From assembly GCA_026417675.1 (NCBI GenBank), contig JAOACV010000035.1, positions 3,099 through 10,832 on the forward strand: a stretch of DNA of 7,734 bases. Reading direction: 5' to 3'. The notes under the pieces were generated by a model. The model was not told the origin of the DNA, searched no databases, and worked only from the letters and a program-made list of their open reading frames with translations. Source of the DNA: Verrucomicrobiia bacterium. GTDB lineage: Bacteria > Verrucomicrobiota > Verrucomicrobiia > CAIQCK01. The stretch's first letter is position 1, and each line of letters opens with the position of its first letter. Shown piece after piece: positions 6,232 to 7,734 of this stretch. The translations under genes and the position numbers were made by a program.

Positions 6232-7473
6232 CTAAACTCGTGTTGCGTGCCAAAGAGTTCCTTTTAGCACGTCCAGTTCCAGAAAGCGCAGTTCGCGGTA
6301 AGTGATGACCAGGAAGTTGCCGCAGCCGCAGGCGGGGTCGAGGAAGCGCAGGCCGCAAAGCTTGCGGTGGAACTCCCCCAGCCGCGCCGCGCGGCGCGTG
6401 GAGCGGTCGCTCTTGATGGCGTCGAGTTCGGCGCGCAGGTCGTCGAGGAAAAGCGAGCGGACCACCTTCATGATGTCGCGCTCGCTGGTGTAGTGGCCGC
6501 CGACCTGCCGGCGCTCGCGGGCCTCCATGATGCCTTGGAAGAGCGAGCCGAAGACGGCGGGCGAGATGCGGCTCCAGGTGAAGTTGGTGCAGCGCAACAG
6601 AGCGTTGCGCATGTCGCGGTTGAAGTCCACGAAGGGCAGCGATTCTCTGAACAGATCGCCGTTGACGTAGGGGAACGCGGCCAGCTCCTCGTCGAGGTTG
6701 CGCTGCCGGCGATCCGGCGGCGTGTCGAGGACCTGAAAGAGTCGCGCGAGTTGGACGCCGAGGTCGGAGCCGTCGTCGCGCGTGCGGCGCAGGATATAAT
6801 CGGTGAAGGCGCGCGGTTCGAAGATGCCGGTGTCCTCGGCGAAGAGGCAGAAAAGCACGCGGACAAGGAATCGCTCCAGCGGATGGCCGAGGTAGCCGCC
6901 GTCTTTGAGCGCGTCGTGCAGCTCGGCCATGATCGCGTAAGCGCGCTCGTTGGCGGGGTCTTCAGGATTGAGCCGCATCGGCTGCTCGCCCTTGAGGAAG
7001 GCGAACTCGCGGACCTTCTGGTGGAGCGCGTCAAGCGGGAACTCGATGGAGCGCACCCGCCGGCCCGCGAAGAGCGGCAGGTCGCGCTGCTCCTCCGGCT
7101 CCAGATCGTGCAGCGCGATGCGGGCGAAGTCGGAGACGATGACGTAGCGGGGGATTTCGTCGAGCCGGCCCTCGCGGGCCAGATCATGGATGTAGCTGAA
7201 AGCTTGCGAAGCCGCGCGACCGAGGTCTGCACCGAAGGATTTGTGTTCCACGAGCACGACCCCGGACCAGAAGAGGTCAATGAAACCGTATTGGCCCCGG
7301 ATATTGCGGACGGGTTCCTCAAAGCTCGCGACCGCCCGGCGGCGCACGCCAAAGACCTCGAAGAACTCGTTCCAGAAAGTCTGCGCCTCGGCGGATTCGT
7401 TGCGCACGCCCGCCCATTCGTGACTGAAGCGGATGGCGCGGTCGCGGACTTCGCTCCAAGAGAGGGACGACAT
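6232..7473 (-). CDS. MmeI-like Type IIG restriction-modification enzyme, N-terminal part (nuclease and methyltransferase motif I), truncated by a frameshift
   Basis: This 413-aa frame from the ATG at 7473 matches the front of MmeI-type enzymes, which cut DNA at a fixed distance from their site and methylate one strand with S-adenosylmethionine. D66 followed by nine residues and then E76-H77-K78 (FIDLFWSGVVLVEHKS) gives the spacing of the MmeI nuclease motif. Residues about 160-320 form the helical linker. GGHYTS (325-330) is motif X, and LDPACGCGNF (378-387) is the SAM-binding motif I. After DVLK (401-404) the frame goes off-homology and stops at TAG 6232; the true continuation (ELFGTQHEF) lies one base away. 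Joined to the 4584-6203 part it gives 962 aa, close to the 919 aa I recall for MmeI. A TTG at 7509 would add 12 residues but overlaps the -35 box of the promoter. As it stands the gene is a broken or mis-sequenced RM gene. Confidence 0.88.
   Translation of the reverse strand: MSSLSWSEVRDRAIRFSHEWAGVRNESAEAQTFWNEFFEVFGVRRRAVASFEEPVRNIRGQYGFIDLFWSGVVLVEHKSFGADLGRAASQAFSYIHDLAREGRLDEIPRYVIVSDFARIALHDLEPEEQRDLPLFAGRRVRSIEFPLDALHQKVREFAFLKGEQPMRLNPEDPANERAYAIMAELHDALKDGGYLGHPLERFLVRVLFCLFAEDTGIFEPRAFTDYILRRTRDDGSDLGVQLARLFQVLDTPPDRRQRNLDEELAAFPYVNGDLFRESLPFVDFNRDMRNALLRCTNFTWSRISPAVFGSLFQGIMEARERRQVGGHYTSERDIMKVVRSLFLDDLRAELDAIKSDRSTRRAARLGEFHRKLCGLRFLDPACGCGNFLVITYRELRFLELDVLKGTLWHATRV
6260..6265 (-). 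other. Frameshift point in the restriction-modification gene
   Basis: On the minus strand the codons read GTG CTA AAA GGA ACT and then leave homology. Removing one A from the AAAA run, or one G from the GG after it, gives VL-K-E-L-F-G and restores a continuous MmeI-like frame into the second half. The two frames abut here: the downstream frame has a TAA at 6266-6264. The cause may be a real one-base insertion, an assembly error at a short homopolymer, or less likely a +1 recoding site. Confidence 0.8.
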
Positions 7474-7509
7474 GGTGTGCAGTGTAGGCAAAGCCGCTTT
7501 CGGGGTCAA
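7474..7509 (-). promoter_or_regulatory. Sigma-70-like promoter of the restriction-modification operon, probably giving a leaderless mRNA
   Basis: On the minus strand TTGACC (7509-7504, 5 of 6 matches to the -35 consensus) is followed by exactly 17 nt and then TACACT (7486-7481, 4 of 6 matches to the -10 consensus). Only 7 nt separate the -10 box from the ATG at 7473, so transcription should begin at or within a base of the ATG. No Shine-Dalgarno is present, which fits a leaderless transcript. Confidence 0.55.
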
Positions 7510-7548
7510 TCCGGGTTGCGAAACATGCTCGACGAAGCGTTTGAGAAG

Positions 7549-7558
7549 ACGCTAGCGT
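7549..7558. promoter_or_regulatory. 10-bp perfect palindrome between the divergent genes
   Basis: ACGCTAGCGT equals its own reverse complement. It lies 8 bp before the plus-strand start at 7567 and 40 bp behind the -35 box of the restriction-modification promoter. It could bind a dimeric regulator, but a single short palindrome may be chance. Confidence 0.2.
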
Positions 7559-7566
7559 GAGGCCCA

Positions 7567-7734
7567 ATGAAGAGACGTTCTTGTGCGATTCTCCGGAGGC
7601 TCCTAGCGGAGTTACTCGTGTTGTGTATCGCCGATTCCGTTTGTGCCGAGGCTCGATGGGATTGGGACGGCAGCTACGACGGCGGCGCTCTGCCGGAGTC
7701 GGGGGAGTGGCCGTGGGGCGCTTCGGCGGGGCCG
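7567..7734 (+). CDS. Start of an exported protein of unknown function (3' end cut off)
   Basis: An ATG at 7567 opens a frame that stays open for 56 codons to the window edge. The first 27 residues are a standard signal peptide: basic MKRRSCAILRR, a hydrophobic stretch LLAELLVLCIA, then SVCA before EA, a good signal peptidase I site. The mature start, ARWDWDGSYDGGALPESGEW, is acidic and aromatic and resembles the openings of secreted surface proteins in Verrucomicrobia and Planctomycetes, by impression only. GAGG lies 4 nt before the ATG, rather close. It is divergent from the restriction-modification gene. No domain can be named from this fragment. Confidence 0.6.
   Translation, partial: MKRRSCAILRRLLAELLVLCIADSVCAEARWDWDGSYDGGALPESGEWPWGASAGP

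Noticed and set aside
6367..7560. A 397-codon plus-strand frame antisense to the N-terminal part of the restriction enzyme.
   Set aside because: The minus strand carries the nuclease motif, motif X and motif I in order. The plus frame is Glu-, Val- and Ala-rich with no recognisable motif, which is typical of a codon-composition shadow.
1..7734. CRISPR arrays, tRNA or rRNA genes, IS elements.
   Set aside because: No regularly spaced repeats, no cloverleaf or rRNA-like sequence and no transposase frame were seen on either strand.

Overview
The window is GC-rich chromosomal DNA from a bacterium. My best guess is the Verrucomicrobiota, or a planctomycete relative. The basis is family resemblance recalled from memory: a CWNSN-type sugar phosphate isomerase-like protein, secreted proteins of unknown function, and secreted or lipoprotein signal peptides. 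No rRNA, tRNA or phylogenetic marker gene is present, so the placement is an inference.

Left part (1-2976, minus strand): two related exported proteins lie in tandem. The upstream gene (1132-2976, 614 aa) has a signal peptide. The downstream gene (1-1071, cut by the window edge after 357 codons) starts with a lipoprotein signal. They share many motifs in the same order, so they are diverged duplicates. A perfect 8-bp hairpin lies between them. I do not recognise their function.

Middle (3130-3891, plus strand): a TIM-barrel sugar phosphate isomerase/epimerase-like protein is transcribed divergently from the pair. The 153-bp spacer holds an inverted repeat. A convergent spacer with no clear content follows (3892-4023).

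Right part (4024-7473, minus strand): a restriction-modification cassette. Its first gene is an MmeI-like Type IIG/IIL single-chain restriction endonuclease-methyltransferase. The nuclease motif is D66-x9-E76-x-K78, followed by the methyltransferase motifs, the specificity region and the C-terminal helices. A one-base frameshift at about 6260-6265, between motif I and the motif II region, splits it into two frames. Restored, it would be 962 aa. A 57-bp imperfect palindrome, exactly 19 codons long, sits in frame inside the methyltransferase part. The stop codon overlaps by 4 bp (GTGA) the start of a DUF4258-like gene, and a DUF2283-like gene follows 18 bp later. The three probably form one operon. 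The cassette has a good promoter whose predicted start of transcription falls on the ATG, so its mRNA may be leaderless.

Right edge (7567-7734, plus strand): the first 56 codons of a divergent gene for an exported protein.

The most interesting parts are the three-gene RM/DUF4258/DUF2283 cassette, the in-frame palindromic insertion and the frameshift.
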